NCBI RefSeq assembly: GCF_002863585.1
Contig: NZ_PGUY01000017.1
Location: 62,001-126,000 of the forward strand
Length of the DNA stretch: 64,000 bases
Origin: Peribacillus deserti
GTDB taxonomy: Bacteria > Bacillota > Bacilli > Bacillales > DSM-1321
Direction: 5' to 3'
Made by a program: the position numbers and the translations under genes. Shown here in pieces: positions 25,493-34,849 of the stretch (its first letter is position 1; each line of letters begins with the position of its first letter). The notes under the pieces were generated by a model. The model did not search any database. It was not told where the DNA came from and was given only the letters and a program-made list of their open reading frames with translations.

Positions 25493-26335
25493 ATGGATTC
25501 ACTAACATTTCATGCTTTATTAAAAAGTAAGTTTGACAGTTTATCCGCCGGCCAGAAGAAAGTAGCCCTTTATCTAAGCAAGCATCTGGAAGAAGCTGCT
25601 TTTTTAACAGCCTTTCAGTTAGGCAGGAAAGTGGATGTAAGTGAAACAACTGTGATCCGGTTAACGTACGCTCTCGGCTGTGAGGGCTATACAGATATGC
25701 AGGCAAGAATTCAGCAGCAGCTGCTTCAGACCACCGCTTTTTCTGGGTCTCTGTTGACCTCTTCAGACGAAACAGATGTTTATTCAAAAATGATCAAAAA
25801 AGAAATTCATGTTCTAAATAATCTGCTGGAGCATTTAGACGAGCAATTGATTCGGAAGGCTGCCGATGCGTTACTGCAGGCAGATCAGGTATTGATTGCG
25901 GGATATCGTGCTTCCTTTGCAGCGGCCTGCTGGTTCTCCCACACCATCAGCATGCTTAGGGGGAACGTGGTGTTAAGCTCCCCCGCAGGAGATTTCTATG
26001 AGAAATTCAACAGTTTAACTAATGAGTCTGTTGTTTTCATTTTCTCACTGCCACGGTATGCACGTGAGTCGCTTGAAATGGCACAATGCGCAGTTGATCG
26101 CGGCATTACATTAATATCTGTTACCGATCGTCTTCTGTCCCCTGTCGGCCGCATCTCAAGTTTGGCCTTAACGACAGAAGAGGATGCAAAAGCAGCACCT
26201 AATTCTATCGCTTCAGCGATAAGTTTAGCTGAATTAATCATACAGGGTATTTATCAAAGGGCTCCCAAAAGTGTGCTTGCTCATCAGCAGCAGCTCGAAG
26301 AACTTTATTCAAAACAGGACATTTTTATCGAATGA
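25493..26335 (+). CDS. MurR/RpiR-family transcriptional regulator
   Basis: 280 residues from ATG 25493 (AGAGAGGGACGAAC upstream). A 48-codon upstream extension in the same frame lacks a proper site and overlaps the divergent gene. Residues 1-77 are the RpiR helix-turn-helix region (GRKVDVSETTVIRLTYALGC), and residues 110-260 form a SIS domain (ADQVLIAGYRASFAAACWFS). The next gene starts inside its stop codon (ATGA overlap), so it heads the D-amino-acid conversion operon and probably controls it. The ligand is unknown; SIS domains usually bind phosphosugars, but here an amino-acid derivative is possible. Confidence 0.87.
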   Translation: MDSLTFHALLKSKFDSLSAGQKKVALYLSKHLEEAAFLTAFQLGRKVDVSETTVIRLTYALGCEGYTDMQARIQQQLLQTTAFSGSLLTSSDETDVYSKMIKKEIHVLNNLLEHLDEQLIRKAADALLQADQVLIAGYRASFAAACWFSHTISMLRGNVVLSSPAGDFYEKFNSLTNESVVFIFSLPRYARESLEMAQCAVDRGITLISVTDRLLSPVGRISSLALTTEEDAKAAPNSIASAISLAELIIQGIYQRAPKSVLAHQQQLEELYSKQDIFIE

Positions 26336-27492
26336 AAGAGGTGCGAGAGCTATTGAATCCGATTCATTACTTAGAACAAAAGCAGGGTGAACTTTTTAAA
26401 ACGTATCACAATCTTCACGAACTTGCCGAACCAAGCTGGCAGGAAAAACAAACATCTGCTTATATTCGAAAGAGGCTCACGGATGCAGGGATTTCCGTTC
26501 GTACCTTTGATCAACATTATGGGCTCATTGCCGAAATTCCGGGTGAGACAGAAGAAGTAGTAGCGCTAAGGGCTGATATGGATGCTCTCCTGCAAGAGGT
26601 GGACGGGGTGGTCAGACCGAACCATTCATGCGGGCATGACGCTCATAGCACGATGGTTATGCACACAGCTTTGGCGATTGCGTTGAGCGGTATCATACCA
26701 AAACGAACGCTTCGTTTTATCTTCCAGCCAGCTGAAGAAAAAGGCCAGGGCGCTCTGCAAATGATGAAAGATGGTGCATTAAGAAACGTTCAATATTTAT
26801 TCGGTCTTCATGTCCGGCCAAGCTTTGAAGTCCCCATCGGTAAAGCCTCCCCCATCATCATCCATAGCTCTGCCGGTACGGTAAAGGGAACGATCAAAGG
26901 CGTCCAGGCCCATGCTGCCAGGCCGGAGGATGGCATCAATGCAATTGAAGCTGCTGCGCTTCTTGTATATAAGCTTAAGCAAATTAAGCTTCCTAAAGAA
27001 GAAACCGGTTCCATTAAAATGACGCAGCTGCAATCCGGCAATAATGCTACCAATATCATCCCGGAAACCGCTGTTTTTTCACTGGATGTAAGAGCACAGA
27101 CCAATAATGCCATGGACAAACTTAAGCAGCTTGCCACAACAGCCATTGATGAAGTTGTTTTAGAAACGGGGGCAACTATCAGCTGGTCAATGGATGAATA
27201 CGTACCGGCGGCCATAGAAAACAAAGCAGCGAAAAACCTTGCAGCAAGTGCAATAACGAGTATTCTAGGAAGCGCAAATCTGATTCCTTCCTGTATCTCA
27301 CCCGGCGGAGAAGACTTCCACTTCTACACTCTCGAAAACCCAGGGATCAAAGCCACTATGATTGGATTAGGATGCGGACTGTCCCCGGGCCTGCATCATC
27401 CGCAAATGACGTTTAACCAGGACGCATTAATTTATGGAGCTCAAATTTTAACTGCAGCCGTTCTGCTGGCTTCAGAACAGGAAAGGATGTGA
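26332..27492 (+). CDS. M20 amidohydrolase, probable N-succinyl-L-amino acid desuccinylase
   Basis: 386 residues; ATG 26332 overlaps the regulator stop (a TTG 15 bp downstream behind GAGGTGCGAGAG is an alternative). M20D motifs: ALRADMDALLQ, NHSCGHDAHSTMVMHTA, FIFQPAEEKGQGA, GTIKGVQAHAARPEDGINAI and SPGGEDFHFYT. This subfamily removes acyl groups from amino acids (hippurate and N-acetyl-diaminopimelate hydrolases). The next genes, a GNAT acyltransferase and an NSAR/OSBS enzyme, match the Geobacillus pathway in which this enzyme hydrolyses N-succinyl-L-amino acids. Substrate assignment rests on context. Confidence 0.85.
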   Translation: MKEVRELLNPIHYLEQKQGELFKTYHNLHELAEPSWQEKQTSAYIRKRLTDAGISVRTFDQHYGLIAEIPGETEEVVALRADMDALLQEVDGVVRPNHSCGHDAHSTMVMHTALAIALSGIIPKRTLRFIFQPAEEKGQGALQMMKDGALRNVQYLFGLHVRPSFEVPIGKASPIIIHSSAGTVKGTIKGVQAHAARPEDGINAIEAAALLVYKLKQIKLPKEETGSIKMTQLQSGNNATNIIPETAVFSLDVRAQTNNAMDKLKQLATTAIDEVVLETGATISWSMDEYVPAAIENKAAKNLAASAITSILGSANLIPSCISPGGEDFHFYTLENPGIKATMIGLGCGLSPGLHHPQMTFNQDALIYGAQILTAAVLLASEQERM

Positions 27493-27502
27493 CCCTAACG
27501 GT

Positions 27503-28339
27503 ATGGACATAGAAATCCGCAGACTTACCAGCATAGAAGATTTAGAAGATGTCAGAAAATTAGAATCAAAGATATGGGGCGTGCAGGATTCAGTTCCCAC
27601 CCATCAAACGCTCACTGCTGTAAAAAATGGCGGATTGGTGCTCGGAGCTTATTATAATGACCAATTGGCAGGATTTCAGTATAGCTTTCCTGGCTACGAT
27701 GGAAAGACTGTATACCTTTGCTCTCATATCCTCGGTACAGATCCAGACTTCCGTAACCGCGGCATTGGTGAGAAATTAAAGGCAGCTCAGCGGATAGAAG
27801 CCGTAAAGCTCGGTTATTCGTTGATTACCTGGACGTACGATCCTTTGGAAAGCATCAATGGATACCTAAACATCCATAAGCTTGGGGGAATTAGTTCCAC
27901 CTATATCAATAATTGCTATGGAGAGATGGATGACCTATTAAACAGCGGCATTCCATCAGACCGTTTCCTAGTCGAGTGGCATATCACAGACATAAAAGCA
28001 AAAATTCCAGAAATCCCCCAGGAGTTCGAAACTGCACAGACAAAGTCACTGATTCAATGGGAAATGGGCGCTGATTCTCTGCCTGTTGTTTCAAGAGTGC
28101 TTGAAGCACCATCTGCCCAAGATGGATATGTGTATGTCGCTGTCCCTTCCAGTTACAGGTCCATCCGCGAAATAAATAAAGAAGCGGCCCTGGGCTGGCG
28201 GATCCACACCCGGACTATATTTACAGCGCTATTCGAAAATGGATGGCAGGTTTCCCGTTTTTTAAAGCAGCCGGACAAAAAAAGTCCTGTTCATTTTTAT
28301 GTTCTTTCCAAGAAAGAGGTGAAAACAGATGAAAATTAA
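27503..28339 (+). CDS. GNAT acyltransferase, probable D-amino acid N-succinyltransferase
   Basis: 278 residues. The N-terminal half is a GNAT fold: [20 protein letters not shown], then [20 protein letters not shown] containing the acyl-CoA loop RNRGIG. A C-terminal extension of about 110 residues is typical of the acetyltransferase found beside NSAR enzymes. The gene sits 10 bases after the M20 gene and overlaps the racemase gene by 11 bases, so the three are translationally linked. In the described pathway this enzyme uses succinyl-CoA to acylate D-amino acids. Acyl donor and substrate are inferred. Confidence 0.8.
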   Translation: MDIEIRRLTSIEDLEDVRKLESKIWGVQDSVPTHQTLTAVKNGGLVLGAYYNDQLAGFQYSFPGYDGKTVYLCSHILGTDPDFRNRGIGEKLKAAQRIEAVKLGYSLITWTYDPLESINGYLNIHKLGGISSTYINNCYGEMDDLLNSGIPSDRFLVEWHITDIKAKIPEIPQEFETAQTKSLIQWEMGADSLPVVSRVLEAPSAQDGYVYVAVPSSYRSIREINKEAALGWRIHTRTIFTALFENGWQVSRFLKQPDKKSPVHFYVLSKKEVKTDEN

Positions 28340-29438
28340 AAAGATCACATTAAGACATATGAAACTTGACCTTTTAACCCCGTTCGTAACCAGCTTTGGC
28401 ATTGAATACGACAAAGATTTTATCCTGGTTGAAGCTGTGACTGAAAGTGGAACAACAGGATGGGCTGAATCTGTTGCGATGCTCGATCCTCTTTATAATG
28501 AAGAAACGGTAAAAACCAATTGGCATATACTCGAAGATTATTTAATCCCTATCATTCTTAAATCAGGTATCAGCCATCCGGATGAAGTCTCTGAAAAGCT
28601 CTTTAAGCATATCAGGGGAAATTATATGGCAAAGGCAGCGATTGAAGGGGCGGTATGGGATGCTTATGCAAAGGAAAAAGGAATATCTTTGGCACAAGCA
28701 CTCGGCGGGACCAAGGAAAAAATTGAGGTAGGGGTCTCTATTGGCATTCAGGAATCCATAGATGCTTCCCTCTCGGTGATTGAAGCAAGGCTGAAGGAAG
28801 GATATAAGCGATTTAAACTAAAGATTAAGCCGGGATGGGATGTTGAGCTTATTGACCGGGTGCGTCAGGTCTATCCTGAGATCCCATTAATGGCTGATGC
28901 CAATTCTGCCTATACGCTGTCTGACATGGACCGCCTAAGGCAGCTGGATGCTTATAACTTGATGATGATCGAGCAGCCGCTTGCCCATAACGATATTATA
29001 GATCACGCTGAGCTTCAGGCTGTTCTTTCTACCCCGATTTGCTTAGACGAAAGCATCCATAGCCTTGACGATGCGCGAAAAGCGATAAAACTAGGTAGCT
29101 GCAAAATAATTAATATCAAGGTAGGCCGGGTCGGCGGATTAACAGAAGCAAGGAAAATCCACGATCTCTGCATGGAAAGCGGAATTCCGCTGTGGTGCGG
29201 CGGCATGCTGGAAGCCGGGATCGGACGTGCCCACAACATTGCCATCACTTCCCTTCCAAACTTCATCCTGCCAGGCGACACTGCAGGTTCTGCCTTGTAC
29301 TGGAAAGAAGATATAATCACTCCTGAAGTTATAGCAGAAAACGGACTGATTTCGGTACCCAAATTACCTGGAATCGGCTACAAGCCTAATTTAGAAAAAA
29401 TAGAAAAGTATACCCTTCTCAGCAAAGAATACGAATAA
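28329..29438 (+). CDS. Enolase-superfamily NSAR/OSBS (menC family), probable N-succinylamino acid racemase
   Basis: 369 residues from ATG 28329 (AAAGAGGTGAAAACAG). Muconate-lactonizing subgroup signatures: [13 protein letters not shown] with the KxK base, metal ligands in LMADANSAY (D), MMIEQPL (E) and ICLDESIH (D), and the second base in [10 protein letters not shown] (K). The product is of the menC low-GC type, which covers o-succinylbenzoate synthase and N-succinylamino acid racemase; many members do both. No menaquinone gene is nearby, whereas a succinyltransferase and a deacylase are, which favours racemase activity. A terminator follows. Confidence 0.87.
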   Translation: MKIKKITLRHMKLDLLTPFVTSFGIEYDKDFILVEAVTESGTTGWAESVAMLDPLYNEETVKTNWHILEDYLIPIILKSGISHPDEVSEKLFKHIRGNYMAKAAIEGAVWDAYAKEKGISLAQALGGTKEKIEVGVSIGIQESIDASLSVIEARLKEGYKRFKLKIKPGWDVELIDRVRQVYPEIPLMADANSAYTLSDMDRLRQLDAYNLMMIEQPLAHNDIIDHAELQAVLSTPICLDESIHSLDDARKAIKLGSCKIINIKVGRVGGLTEARKIHDLCMESGIPLWCGGMLEAGIGRAHNIAITSLPNFILPGDTAGSALYWKEDIITPEVIAENGLISVPKLPGIGYKPNLEKIEKYTLLSKEYE

Positions 29439-29446
29439 TAGTTTGT

Positions 29447-29486
29447 AAAGCTCCGATCATTGCAACTTACTGATCAGAGCTTTTTT
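29447..29486 (+). terminator. Terminator of the racemase operon
   Basis: AAAGCTCCGATCA pairs with TGATCAGAGC, followed by TTTTTT. Confidence 0.85.
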
Positions 29487-29516
29487 AATCCCCATAACCA
29501 AAATATGTATAATGTA

Positions 29517-29546
29517 TTGACACACCCACACGCATGTGTGTATGAT
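29517..29546 (+). promoter_or_regulatory. Candidate sigma-A promoter with embedded CACACG/CATGTGTG repeat
   Basis: TTGACA (29517) and TATGAT (29541) are separated by 18 bp. The spacer contains ACACACC ... ATGTGTGT, an imperfect dyad that could bind a regulator. The DUF1232 gene starts about 185 bp downstream. Confidence 0.5.
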
Positions 29547-29731
29547 TAAATCAAAGACAGCTATCACTTGTATCAAGGATTACTTTGTTTTTACTTCTTT
29601 TAGCAGTTGTTCATCCTTTTGAAACTAGAATTATGACGTTATGAACATAAGGCCCATTGAATTTTTCTTACTCTTTTGGTTTGGTATTCGTGCCTAATGG
29701 TTATTCATAGACAGCGGTGGAGGTATGAAAA

Positions 29732-30142
29732 ATGAAAGATAGCAGGAAATTCGCAGGCGGATATAAGGTTTTCTTGTCAAAAGCACAGGAATATATGGAC
29801 AGTAAGGACCGCGTTAAAGGTTTATTAAAAGAAGCAGCGGTAAAGGCTGCTGATAAAAAGGGCAGCCTGAACGAAGCATGGGACAATCTTCAGCTGCTTT
29901 TTCAAATGGTTCAAGCGTGGGTAAAGGGGGACTACAAAGAGATCCCAAAGAAGTCGATCCTGACTATCCTTGCCGTCCTTCTCTACTTTGTGGTTCCTAC
30001 TGATGCTATACCGGACTTTGTTTTCGCTCTTGGTTTCATTGATGATGCTGCTGTGATCGGTTTTGCAGTCAAACAGCTGGTAAGTGATCTAGACGATTTT
30101 AAAGCATGGAAAAATTCACAGGCTCCAATTGAATTGGATTGA
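29732..30142 (+). CDS. YkvA/DUF1232 family membrane protein
   Basis: 136 residues. The DUF1232 core lies at about 75-115: ILTILAVLLYFVVPTDAIPD followed by FVFALGFIDDAAVIGFAVKQ. The N-terminal 70 residues are charged and helical. YkvA-type proteins are short membrane-associated proteins of unknown function. A second DUF1232 gene is at 45447-45728. This gene is followed by a strong terminator shared with the convergent SEC-C gene. Confidence 0.8.
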   Translation: MKDSRKFAGGYKVFLSKAQEYMDSKDRVKGLLKEAAVKAADKKGSLNEAWDNLQLLFQMVQAWVKGDYKEIPKKSILTILAVLLYFVVPTDAIPDFVFALGFIDDAAVIGFAVKQLVSDLDDFKAWKNSQAPIELD

Positions 30143-30146
30143 ATAA

Positions 30147-30179
30147 ACAAGGCAGGTTCCGGTGCCTGCCTTGTTTTTT
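30147..30179. terminator. Bidirectional terminator
   Basis: ACAAGGCAGG / CCTGCCTTGT, a perfect 10-bp stem with an 8-base loop, followed by TTTTTA on the plus strand. Confidence 0.85.
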
Positions 30180-31317
30180 ATTGACCACAGCATTTTTTAT
30201 ACTTTTTACCGCTTCCACAGGGGCAGGGATCGTTGCGCCCCACTTTTTCTCGTTCGGTTACAGCGGGTTTATTGACATATTCCTGATAGCTGAGTTCTTT
30301 TTGTTCAGCTGCCCGTTTCCAATATTCAAGACGCGGATGAACGATTCCTGCTAGCTTGTAAAAACCATATACGGTCTTTTCTAAGTCTATCATTACTGCC
30401 TGATAGCTTTCATTTTTCATAAATTGATCGATCTCCGGCCTGCCTTCAAGCGATAATTGATGGGCTAAGGCTTCAATCACAAGCTCCTTGTCCTCCGGCT
30501 GTGTAAACTGCTGATATAACTTTTTCAATTCCATTACGGCCAGAGACGATTTTGTTTCAGCCAGTACAGAAAGTGCATATACATTTCCCTGCCTTGCATA
30601 AGGCAGCACAGACTTTATCACATCATCATTTTGAAATTGATTAAGGGTATCCGCCACTTCTACCATCAATAAGTCTTCCTCTTCGCGCGAAAGCATACCA
30701 GCCAGCAGGTTTATATACTCATTCTTCTTTAGTAAACCGATCCAATACACGGCAAAAATGCCGGCAAAATTAAACCAGTCTCCGTTTAAGTTTTCATTCA
30801 GCAGAAATTTAATTTCGTTGTCATCCACCCAGCCTTTTTTGGCAATTGTCTTAGCAATGAGTTTTGTTTTCCTATATAAAGCATCATCATACGTTTCCTG
30901 AGCTTCAAGCTGCGCTAAATGCGAACCATACTCCTCCCATACCTGATCTTCTTCCCCATTAACAAGCACTTCATATAATGCCCATTGGCTGGAAGTAATG
31001 AAGGGTGAAAGCTCACTTTTATATTGGAGAGCTTTATTTGGTGGAATGAGATTCACCAGACTCTCATATTGCTCGAAGTCTTTTTTTCCTTTTACATGCT
31101 TAATAATCAATGACACAGCTTCTTCATTAAGTGAATGACCTTGGAGCTCATATGAAAGAGAAGCTAAATCTCTACCAGCAGCAGATTCATTTTTGATTAA
31201 CTGCACGGTCCATTCTTCAGGAATGAGAGGATAGTCTCTCAAAGCCTGCAGGATGAAGAGTCTTACAATCTCATCCTCCGACTTCAGATGCGGCGATAAT
31301 TTTTCTTTAAATGTCAT
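30178..31317 (-). CDS. SEC-C motif protein with helical repeat body
   Basis: 379 residues. The C-terminus is [20 protein letters not shown], a complete SEC-C zinc-binding motif like that at the end of SecA. The preceding 350 residues are helical, HEAT-like (for example [20 protein letters not shown] and [14 protein letters not shown]). SEC-C tails often serve as adaptors that bind ribosomes or other proteins; a ribosome or secretion link is possible but unproven. It is convergent with the DUF1232 gene. Confidence 0.8.
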   Translation of the reverse strand: MTFKEKLSPHLKSEDEIVRLFILQALRDYPLIPEEWTVQLIKNESAAGRDLASLSYELQGHSLNEEAVSLIIKHVKGKKDFEQYESLVNLIPPNKALQYKSELSPFITSSQWALYEVLVNGEEDQVWEEYGSHLAQLEAQETYDDALYRKTKLIAKTIAKKGWVDDNEIKFLLNENLNGDWFNFAGIFAVYWIGLLKKNEYINLLAGMLSREEEDLLMVEVADTLNQFQNDDVIKSVLPYARQGNVYALSVLAETKSSLAVMELKKLYQQFTQPEDKELVIEALAHQLSLEGRPEIDQFMKNESYQAVMIDLEKTVYGFYKLAGIVHPRLEYWKRAAEQKELSYQEYVNKPAVTEREKVGRNDPCPCGSGKKYKKCCGQ

Positions 31318-31358
31318 AGCAATTTTCCTTTCAACTTCCTTGCAAACTTAATTGCGTT

Positions 31359-31754
31359 TTACAATTCTTGTGACAGTATCCTTACGGTCGGTCTATCCGC
31401 TCTTGACCAATTCAGAAGAGACAGCTCACTTTTGTGAACCCACTTCAATTCAGAATGTTCCTTGGCAGAAGGATGACCGCTTACTATTTTGGAGCGGTAT
31501 GTAATTAGCTGAACAATAATCGAAGAATATTCCTCGGCTGCTTCTGTTATTTGGCTGAAGACTTCTATTACACATCCAAGTTCTTCCCTAATTTCCCTGA
31601 TCAGCGCTTCCTGGTCCGTTTCACCTGTTTCAACTTTCCCTCCCGGAAACTCCCATACATTCGGCTGCGCCATAACAGGAGATCTTAATCCGCATAATAC
31701 TTAAGCTCTATCATTCTCTATAACAGCACCGATAACCCTAATGGTTTTCTTCAC
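31359..31754 (-). pseudogene. NUDIX hydrolase (MutT-like) with an in-frame ochre codon
   Basis: A GTG at 31754 opens VKKTIRVIGAVIENDRA, then TAA at 31701-31703 stops the frame, which continues unshifted as VLCGLRSPVMAQPNVWEFPG and contains the NUDIX box GKVETGETDQEALIREIREE ending ELG. The combined 131 residues are the normal size of an 8-oxo-dGTP diphosphatase. At the stop most relatives have a charged residue (AAA or GAA), so one substitution explains it. Restart at ATG 31673 would lose the first strands of the fold. Confidence 0.78.
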
Positions 31755-31863
31755 ACAATTTCCATCCTTCAAACAGCCTCATTTATCTCTCATCATATAC
31801 GTTTCTTGTCCGTGAATACAAGTCTGCATGAGCGGACCCGCTGCCTGCCTGAATTCAAATTTT

Positions 31864-31891
31864 TTGACTATTCTACCTACTCAAGTATAAT
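31864..31891 (+). promoter_or_regulatory. Candidate sigma-A promoter for the pxpBCA region
   Basis: TTGACT (31864) and TATAAT (31886) with 16 bp between them. This is the best match in the 290-bp interval before pxpB. Confidence 0.55.
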
Positions 31892-31912
31892 GAATTTTAA
31901 CCATGGCGAAAG

Positions 31913-31987
31913 ATGTCGAAACTAAAAGATGAACTCCTTCACCAAAGCTTAAAACGGTACATACAAGCCGGACTCATAGAGCTATAA
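31913..31987 (+). CDS. Possible 24-codon leader peptide before pxpBCA
   Basis: Starting 22 bases after the -10 box, ATG 31913 reads MSKLKDELLHQSLKRYIQAG then LIEL and stop. The ribosome-binding site (GCGAAAG) is weak. The peptide is amphipathic and helical. It may be a leader ORF or chance. Confidence 0.3.
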   Translation: MSKLKDELLHQSLKRYIQAGLIEL

Positions 31988-32045
31988 TACTTTTACTCAC
32001 GATGGGAATTTTAAGTATAGACTAATTATTAGGAAGGGTGTAACA

Positions 32046-32762
32046 ATGAAAGTTCGATTACATCCGTTAGGGGATAATGCCATCATTATCGAATTCGGAG
32101 AAGAAATAACTATTGATATCCACAAAAAAGTCCAAAGGGTATCCTCCCTTTTAGAGAACCATTCGGCCCAATGGATGATTGAATTCATACCTGCTTTCTC
32201 AACTGTCACTGTTTTTTACGACCCCCTGCTGGTTTCATCTCTGACAAAACAAGACCGGCTGCCTCCTTATAAATGGGTTTGTAACGAGCTTCAGCGCTTC
32301 TTAAGCAGTGCGACTATCGAAGAAACACCTGCCCCGAGGGTCGTCGAAATCCCAGTCTGCTATGGAGGAGAGTTCGGGCCTGATCTCGAGTTTGTCGCTG
32401 AACATAACGGATTAACTCCAGAAAAAGTAATAGATATTCATGCTGATGGCGACTATATCGTATATATGATCGGCTTCGCTCCCGGCTTTCCTTATTTGGG
32501 TGGAATGCCTGAAACGATTGCTGCACCAAGGAGAGAATCCCCGCGGTTCAAAATCCCGCCGCGTACAGTAGGTATTGCCGGCAGGCAGACAGGTATATAT
32601 CCAATTGAGACGCCAGGCGGCTGGCGGCTGATCGGCCGTACCCCCCTGCCCCTGTTCCGTCCAGATCAGAACATTCCAAGTTTGCTGAGGGCGGGCGATA
32701 AGATAAAATTTAAACCAATCAGCTTAGAAGAATATAAATCGCTTGAGGAGGAAAGCCAATGA
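32046..32762 (+). CDS. pxpB: 5-oxoprolinase subunit PxpB (KipI family)
   Basis: 238 residues from ATG 32046 behind AGGAAGGGTG. Signatures: LHPLGDNAIIIEFGEEITID, VCYGGEFGPDLEFVAEHNGL, YMIGFAPGFPYLGGMPE and GRQTGIYPIETPGGWRLIGR. With PxpC and PxpA it forms the ATP-dependent prokaryotic 5-oxoprolinase, which opens 5-oxoproline (pyroglutamate) to glutamate. In B. subtilis the same protein was first described as KipI, an inhibitor of the sporulation kinase KinA. pxpC overlaps by 4 bases. Confidence 0.92.
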   Translation: MKVRLHPLGDNAIIIEFGEEITIDIHKKVQRVSSLLENHSAQWMIEFIPAFSTVTVFYDPLLVSSLTKQDRLPPYKWVCNELQRFLSSATIEETPAPRVVEIPVCYGGEFGPDLEFVAEHNGLTPEKVIDIHADGDYIVYMIGFAPGFPYLGGMPETIAAPRRESPRFKIPPRTVGIAGRQTGIYPIETPGGWRLIGRTPLPLFRPDQNIPSLLRAGDKIKFKPISLEEYKSLEEESQ

Positions 32763-33763
32763 TCCGCATAATGAAGCCTGGCCTTCTTACAAGCATTCAG
32801 GACTTAGGCCGGTATGGCTATCAAAAATACGGAGTCATCTCAAGCGGCGTGATGGATCAGCTGGCACACCGCATTGCCAATTTATTGGTCGGAAACTCTG
32901 AAAACGAGGCCACACTGGAACTCACATTAATTGGACCAGCTTTACGATTCGAAAGAGATACCCTTATTTCGATATGCGGTGCAGATTTAAGCCCTGCAAT
33001 TGATGGCATTCCTGTTCAGCTATGGAAAACCATATACATAAAGAGCGGAAGTCTGCTCACTTTTGGCCGAAATCAGTCAGGCTGCCGAGCCTATATAGCA
33101 GCTGCAGGCGGATTTTCCGTTCCAGATGTAATGGGCAGTAAATCTACATATTTAAGAGCCGGAATCGGCGGCTTTGAAGGACGTTCCCTTAATACGGGTG
33201 ATGAGGTACTCTTCGGGATGCAGAGTTCTCTATCCGCCAAAATGATGGATTATCTTAGAAAACAACAAACAGACCAGCCTTTCAGCCAGCTTGACTGGTC
33301 CGTATCCTCAGGATTGATTTCCTTCTATAAATCGAATACAAAAATCAGGATCATCAAAGGCCGCCAATTTGATTGGTTTACAAAAGACAGCCAGAAAGCA
33401 TTCTTTTCCGTCCCTTTCCAAGTTACACCACAGTCCGACCGGATGGGATATAGGCTTAATGGTTCCAAGCTGGAAGTAGAAAATAAGGCAGAAATGATTT
33501 CAGAAGCTGTAAGCTTCGGTACGGTGCAGGTTCCTTCCAATGGCAGCCCGATTGTACTTATGGCTGACCGGCAGACAACAGGAGGATATCCAAAAATCGG
33601 ACAGGTTCCAGCCGTCGATTTGCCGCTGCTGGCCCAGGCTAAGCCAGGTGATAGCCTTGCATTCGAAGAAATCCCGCTGGAAGCTGCTCAAAATCTCTAC
33701 CTTAAAAGAGAACAAGAAATTCAGCATTTAAAACAAGGCATTATTCTAAAGTTTACCAGCTAG
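32759..33763 (+). CDS. pxpC: 5-oxoprolinase subunit PxpC (KipA family)
   Basis: 334 residues, ATGA overlap with pxpB. Typical start IRIMKPGLLTSIQDLGRYGY then QKYGVISSGVMDQLAHRIAN, with AYIAAAGGFSVPDVMGSKST and TPQSDRMGYRLNG. It is the partner of PxpB in the biotin-dependent-carboxylase-like BC subcomplex that phosphorylates or activates 5-oxoproline. The family was formerly called urea amidolyase-related. Translational coupling supports a heteromer. Confidence 0.92.
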   Translation: MIRIMKPGLLTSIQDLGRYGYQKYGVISSGVMDQLAHRIANLLVGNSENEATLELTLIGPALRFERDTLISICGADLSPAIDGIPVQLWKTIYIKSGSLLTFGRNQSGCRAYIAAAGGFSVPDVMGSKSTYLRAGIGGFEGRSLNTGDEVLFGMQSSLSAKMMDYLRKQQTDQPFSQLDWSVSSGLISFYKSNTKIRIIKGRQFDWFTKDSQKAFFSVPFQVTPQSDRMGYRLNGSKLEVENKAEMISEAVSFGTVQVPSNGSPIVLMADRQTTGGYPKIGQVPAVDLPLLAQAKPGDSLAFEEIPLEAAQNLYLKREQEIQHLKQGIILKFTS

Positions 33764-33775
33764 GAGGAGTTTGGT

Positions 33776-34534
33776 TTGGTTGTTGTAGATATTAATTGTG
33801 ATATGGGTGAAAGCTTTGGCGCATACAAGATGGGCAGAGATGAAGAGATATTAGATTATATAACGTCTGCCAATATTGCCTGCGGATTTCATGCCGGCGA
33901 TCCTCGTACCATGAAAAATACAGTGAGACTGGCACTAGAAAAGAACATTGGAATCGGGGTTCATCCCGGGCTGCAGGACTTAGCCGGCTTCGGAAGAAGA
34001 GATATGAACATTTCGCCCGAGGAAGCATATGACATTGTTATCTATCAAATTGGCGCACTATACGCTTTTGTTAAATCAGAAGGCGGGAGTCTGCAGCATG
34101 TGAAGCCTCATGGAGCCCTGTATAATATGGCTGCGAAAAGTGCTATATTATCAGAGGCCATTGCAGAAGCTGTCTACAAAGTGGATCCTGAACTTATATT
34201 ATTCGGGCTCGCCGGCAGTGAACTGATCCGTGCTGCCCAGAAGATAGGCTTGAGTTCCGCAAGCGAGGTCTTTGCTGACCGGACGTATCAAGACGATGGC
34301 TCACTTACCTCCCGGCGTGCTGAGGGAGCACTTATTACAAATCATGATGCTGCTGTAAAGCAGGTGGTCCGGATGGTAAAGGAAGGCAGCGTAACCTCCC
34401 TTCAAGGGACCGAAGTCTCCATCCAGGCCGATACAGTCTGCATTCACGGAGACGGAATACATGCATTAGATTTTGCAAAGAATATCACAGCTGCCCTAAA
34501 GGAATCAGGTATTACGATTGCTACATTAAAATAA
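33776..34534 (+). CDS. pxpA: 5-oxoprolinase subunit PxpA (LamB/YcsF family)
   Basis: 252 residues; the frame opens at TTG 33776 behind AGGAGGAGTTTGG. Family motifs: [59 protein letters not shown] and [15 protein letters not shown]. PxpA is the metal-dependent subunit needed with PxpBC for ATP-dependent cleavage of 5-oxoproline. The order B-C-A with short spacing is a complete operon, but no NRAMP-like transporter gene of the kip/ycs type accompanies it here. Confidence 0.92.
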   Translation: MVVVDINCDMGESFGAYKMGRDEEILDYITSANIACGFHAGDPRTMKNTVRLALEKNIGIGVHPGLQDLAGFGRRDMNISPEEAYDIVIYQIGALYAFVKSEGGSLQHVKPHGALYNMAAKSAILSEAIAEAVYKVDPELILFGLAGSELIRAAQKIGLSSASEVFADRTYQDDGSLTSRRAEGALITNHDAAVKQVVRMVKEGSVTSLQGTEVSIQADTVCIHGDGIHALDFAKNITAALKESGITIATLK

Positions 34535-34580
34535 GCTTAGAAGGAACAAGCTAATAATAATAATCTTTCCTTCAAGGAAC

Positions 34581-34615
34581 AGGCGTCCGGCAGCATTTAG
34601 GACGCCTCTCATTTT
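34581..34615 (+). terminator. Terminator of pxpBCA
   Basis: AGGCGTCC / GGACGCCT with an 11-base loop, followed by CTCATTTT. Confidence 0.65.
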
Positions 34616-34849
34616 GACTCCTGAGCATAATCTGCCTGAATTGATATTATTATTTATTGAGGATACGTGATTTCGGCTTGTATTCTCTTTTATTTCGAAA
34701 AAATCTAGTTCATAATTAATGGGGTGCTTCTGAATTTGTAGATCACCCCCGCATTTTCCATTAACTCTCTTCACAAAAGATGCAGCCTTGTGTACCTCCT
34801 CTGGAATCACCAGGCAGACTGTAAGAATATCTTAAAGGAGCTGGAAGTT

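Noticed and set aside
27379-27391. Another GGACTGTCCCC element inside the M20 gene
   Set aside because: Only the core matches, it encodes GLSPG within a conserved M20 segment, and the GGGAAAT part is missing, so it is chance.
34526-34810. 94-codon minus-strand open frame between pxpA and pepT
   Set aside because: It runs through the pxp terminator hairpin and ends inside pxpA. A GGAGG-like string is inside the frame, not before its start, and no family is recognised.
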